9,673 bases of DNA, from NCBI GenBank assembly GCA_937886455.1, contig CALGCU010000190.1:1-9673 (forward strand). The letters are read 5' to 3'. The position numbers were made by a program, and so were the translations under genes. Position 1 is the first letter of the stretch. Each line of letters opens with the position of its first letter. Positions 6,976 to 9,673 of this stretch are shown here, piece by piece. Origin of the DNA: an uncultured Bacteroidales bacterium. Lineage in GTDB: Bacteria; Bacteroidota; Bacteroidia; Bacteroidales; Paludibacteraceae. The notes under the pieces are model-generated. The model saw only the letters and a list, made by a program, of their open reading frames with translations, was not told the origin of the DNA and searched no databases.

Positions 6976-6983
6976 TGCAGTAC

Positions 6984-9446
6984 TTATTTTAGATCAATTG
7001 TGAGACGAACATTAAACATTATTCCCGTAAGGTAGTTAGGCACAGCCAATTGTTGGTTATACACATCCGTAACCCAATAATAGGAGTTGACATTTTTAAA
7101 GTTGAGCAGGTTAAATATCTCTGCGTGCACCCAGAAGCTTTTTATGTGCCTTGCCCAAGGTTTTCTCATGAACTTATCCGTATCGCTCATAATTACACGT
7201 GAAGCCCCTATATCCACCCGTCTGTATGCCGGCATACGAAATACCGCTCTGTAGTCACTATTTCGTGGTGCTCCAAACGGCAATCCATCCGCCCAAATGA
7301 ATCGTAGGTGGAATTTATACTTAGGATTGTTTGGCAGATAATCTTGAAAGAACATTGAGAAATTATAACGCTGTTCATTCGGTCTTGACATCCACCCCAC
7401 CTCATCATGTAGCAGATTTTCCTGTGATCTCATCAAAGAAAGACTAATCCATGAATCAGCACCCGGCACTAACTCTCCATACAATTTAAAGTCCACTCCT
7501 GCTGTGTACGCCTCCGCATCATTTTCCCCCGAATAGCGTACTCTCACGTTGTCCACAGAGTAAGAGATGACCCTATCCATGTATTTATAGTAGAGTTCAG
7601 TAGTGAACTTAAAAGGTCTTCCCCATGCTCTAAAATAATAATCACCTCCGAGCACAACATGCACAGAGCGTTGTGCCTTGATATTGTGGTTAAGAAAGAC
7701 AGATGTCACTCCATATTGATTTGTAACCGTATCCCTTATTTCTTTGTAGAAAGGTGATTGGTAGTATAGTCCCGTAGCAAATCGGAATCCGAAGTCACGT
7801 TTCCATCCCGGAATGTATGATAATGAGAGTCGCGGACTAACCAGGAACTCCTTGTTGAATGTCCAATAGCTTGCTCTCACGCCTCCGGTCAATGCCACCA
7901 CTCCCGCTTCCGTAGTCCACTTGTGGGCATCTTGCATATAAGCCTGAAAGCGGAAAGAGCTGAGTTTATTTACCCCTTTCATACTATAATACAAGTCCAC
8001 CACATCCGGATTAGTTGTAGGCAGTGAATATCCCACCGAATCTCTCCACTCCCATTCACTAATTTTATCAACAATCATTTCACTCTGTGCCGATATACCC
8101 CACTGCAAATGGTTGTTAGAATGTTTATACTCACCCCTATGAGCCAATGTAACTACCCCTACATTCAATCTGTTTCTTGCATGTTCATGATACGTTCCCA
8201 CTCCCAACAAGTCACCCGTTTTATCCTCTTCATCCATTGTGAGTTTTTGTTCCGCCAAGAGGTATTCCCCAGTTATATCATAGGTTTCCTGCTCATTGGT
8301 GTAGAAACCAGATATATCCAATCCCAATTTCAAGCGTTTGTTTGGTTTATAGTTGACACCGAAAGCACCAAAGGCCGTCTGGAATCTATCTTTTTCTTGT
8401 CCATCAAAGAATATTTTCAGTTTTCTTGCCATTTGATACGTTCCGAACTCCGTTTCTCTCTCTTTTGGCACGAACTTATAGGAATTTTGAGAGAAGTTAC
8501 CCAAGAAAGTGAGTTCCCATTTATCATTGATACGTCCCGTCATGTATGTTTGATAATCAATGAACCATGGTTTATATTCCCCTTGCGTGTCGAGTGTACC
8601 CAGCAGATACTGAGCCGTTTTATATCTCACCCCGTGCATTTGCGAGAAGTGTTTACCTCCAGTGCCCACATAAGCATTAGCCCCTAATAAAGAGAGGGAG
8701 GCTGATGCTTCAAACTCTTGTGGCTGTTTATAGGTAATGTCCAGTACCGACGCCATTTTGTCTCCATATTTTGCATCATATCCTCCCGCAGAGAACGACA
8801 CATTTTCCACCATATCCGGATTAACAAAACTAAGACCTTCTTGTTGTCCAGCACGAATCAAGAGCGGTCTGTACACCTCAATTCCATTGACATAGACACT
8901 ATTTTCGTCAAAGTTACCCCCTCTGACGGAGTATTGCGAACTCAGTTCGTTAGTTTGGTTTACTCCGGAGAATGTAATCAGCAATGATTCAATACTACCA
9001 CCCGTAGCATCCGGCATGAGTCTCACTTGTTCAGCCTTTGCTTGTTCCATTGTGCCCATTTGCTTTCTGTGGGCTCTCACCTCCACCCCTGCCAGTTCAG
9101 TTGCTTCACTTTGGAGTTCCACTGATACTTGCATTACGCGTTGTGTTGGAAGAAATGTGTGTTCTATGGTGGTGTATCCTAACATAGAATAGACCACAGT
9201 GACGGAGTCAGTGGCTTCAATTTGCAAGTCATAATATCCGTTTTTGTTGGTTGTAGTGCCTATGGTTGTACCTTTTACAAAAACATTAGCAAAATCAATA
9301 CCCCTGTTATCCGTATCGATGACATATCCATACAGGCGCACCTTACGCATGGAGTTATCCTGTGCGTGTAGTGCAATCGGCATAAGCAGCAAACAGACAG
9401 TCAGCCACTTAAACATGTGTAGTATATTCATCTTTTTTTGTTTCAT
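6984..9446 (-). CDS. TonB-dependent outer-membrane receptor with carboxypeptidase-regulatory-like N-terminal domain
   Basis: These receptors import ligands across the outer membrane using energy from TonB-ExbBD. With the ATG at 9446 the protein has 820 residues. Residues 1-28 are a signal peptide (KQKK n-region, core LTVCLLLMPIAL, cleavage after LHA). About 34-112 is a CarboxypepD_reg-like beta domain (VRLYGYVIDTDNRGI, then GTTIGTTTNKNGYYDL). Residues 120-238 form the plug, with QYSVRGGNFDENSVYVNG (171-188) and YGDKMASVLDI (227-237). The rest is a 22-strand-type barrel rich in aromatic and charged loops. The C-terminus ends LTIDLK, without the usual terminal aromatic residue. No SusD-like partner is adjacent, so it is not a standard SusCD glycan system; metal, haem or peptide uptake is possible but the ligand is unknown. 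ATGs at 9431 and 9416 would also give signal peptides. I chose 9446 for its basic n-region and the promoter 21 bases upstream; an ATG at 9509 lies upstream of that promoter. Confidence 0.92.
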   Translation of the reverse strand: MKQKKMNILHMFKWLTVCLLLMPIALHAQDNSMRKVRLYGYVIDTDNRGIDFANVFVKGTTIGTTTNKNGYYDLQIEATDSVTVVYSMLGYTTIEHTFLPTQRVMQVSVELQSEATELAGVEVRAHRKQMGTMEQAKAEQVRLMPDATGGSIESLLITFSGVNQTNELSSQYSVRGGNFDENSVYVNGIEVYRPLLIRAGQQEGLSFVNPDMVENVSFSAGGYDAKYGDKMASVLDITYKQPQEFEASASLSLLGANAYVGTGGKHFSQMHGVRYKTAQYLLGTLDTQGEYKPWFIDYQTYMTGRINDKWELTFLGNFSQNSYKFVPKERETEFGTYQMARKLKIFFDGQEKDRFQTAFGAFGVNYKPNKRLKLGLDISGFYTNEQETYDITGEYLLAEQKLTMDEEDKTGDLLGVGTYHEHARNRLNVGVVTLAHRGEYKHSNNHLQWGISAQSEMIVDKISEWEWRDSVGYSLPTTNPDVVDLYYSMKGVNKLSSFRFQAYMQDAHKWTTEAGVVALTGGVRASYWTFNKEFLVSPRLSLSYIPGWKRDFGFRFATGLYYQSPFYKEIRDTVTNQYGVTSVFLNHNIKAQRSVHVVLGGDYYFRAWGRPFKFTTELYYKYMDRVISYSVDNVRVRYSGENDAEAYTAGVDFKLYGELVPGADSWISLSLMRSQENLLHDEVGWMSRPNEQRYNFSMFFQDYLPNNPKYKFHLRFIWADGLPFGAPRNSDYRAVFRMPAYRRVDIGASRVIMSDTDKFMRKPWARHIKSFWVHAEIFNLLNFKNVNSYYWVTDVYNQQLAVPNYLTGIMFNVRLTIDLK

Positions 9447-9466
9447 ATTGCTAATTTCCCAAGATG

Positions 9467-9498
9467 CAAAGGTACATTTTTTTGCATGGTCAAGCAAA
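9467..9498 (-). promoter_or_regulatory. Main promoter of the TonB receptor-dnaG unit
   Basis: On the minus strand TTTG (9495-9498), a 20-base spacer and TACCTTTG (9467-9474) match the Bacteroidota promoter exactly. The start would fall near 9461, leaving a short leader of about 15-30 bases depending on which ATG (9446 or 9431) is used. It lies inside the open frame of the receptor gene and so helps rule out the upstream ATG at 9509. Confidence 0.85.
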
Positions 9499-9528
9499 TA
9501 GAGTAGCATATTTTCTTGCGAGCGGATG

Positions 9529-9536
9529 CAAATATA
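9529..9536 (-). promoter_or_regulatory. Possible second, distal -7 box for the TonB receptor
   Basis: TATATTTG on the minus strand matches TAnnTTTG exactly, 62 bases upstream of the main -7 box. No TTTG is seen 19-21 bases further upstream (the nearest TTG is about 16 bases away), so it may be weak, need an activator, or be a chance match. Confidence 0.35.
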
Positions 9537-9638
9537 CAAACTCCGCAGGTTGCAACTTCAGGTTTTGTTATATTCGGGGCATTGCGTCACGATAAGTTAC
9601 GTTTTATACGTTTCTTTATTGCGTAATACTAAAAACTT

Positions 9639-9673
9639 CATCCGCAATGCCTCTCTCTGAAACATTGCGGATG
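9639..9673. repeat. 11-base perfect inverted repeat at the right edge
   Basis: CATCCGCAATG (9639-9649) and CATTGCGGATG (9663-9673) are exact reverse complements around a 13-base loop. The repeat touches the window edge and may be longer. Read leftward, the stem is followed by AAGTTTTTAG, so it could be a modest intrinsic terminator of a minus-strand gene off the right edge. It could equally be an operator. ATTGCG recurs at 9581-9586 and 9618-9623, and GCGGATG at 9522-9528, so the core is over-represented in the receptor's upstream region. Confidence 0.6.

Noticed and set aside
8109..8687. A 192-codon plus-strand frame opposite the TonB receptor
   Set aside because: It lies wholly antisense to a confidently identified receptor barrel, has no domain resemblance, and is explained by low stop density in the opposite frame.

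Overview
The window looks like a stretch of core chromosome from a member of the Bacteroidota, most likely the order Bacteroidales. Three things point there. Several genes are preceded by the phylum's own promoter type (-7 box TAnnTTTG, with a TTTG -33 box 20 bases upstream). There is a TonB-dependent receptor with an N-terminal carboxypeptidase-regulatory-like domain. The TruA, RibF and DnaG proteins also have a Bacteroidales look. Genus cannot be fixed from what is visible. I see no insertion sequence, phage gene, CRISPR array or defence system.

Layout from left to right. Positions 1-1392 (minus) hold the N-terminal 464 residues of a secreted protein, cut by the window edge, that joins a helical TPR-like periplasmic region to an outer-membrane beta-barrel. 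Next, on the minus strand, is a two-gene unit: truA (tRNA pseudouridine synthase), then a ten-helix EamA/DMT-type transporter. Upstream of truA lies a self-contained tRNA-Asp(GTC) gene with its own promoter and a strong intrinsic terminator. From about 3440 to 3658 is an AT-rich divergent intergenic region. The only plus-strand gene follows: ribF (FAD synthetase/riboflavin kinase), which carries about 105 extra N-terminal residues resembling an MmcQ/YjbR (DUF419) domain. It converges on a minus-strand pair, a TonB-dependent outer-membrane receptor followed 8 bases later by dnaG (DNA primase). The last 200 bases hold the receptor promoter and an 11-base inverted repeat at the right edge.

Functionally the window mixes housekeeping (tRNA modification, flavin cofactors, replication priming, tRNA-Asp) with envelope functions (two outer-membrane barrel proteins and one inner-membrane transporter). 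The most unusual points are the RibF N-terminal fusion, the ribF promoter whose -7 box ends only 5 bases before the ATG (suggesting a leaderless mRNA), the receptor-primase gene pair, and the helical-plus-barrel protein at the left edge. The highly regular promoter spacing also deserves a second look.
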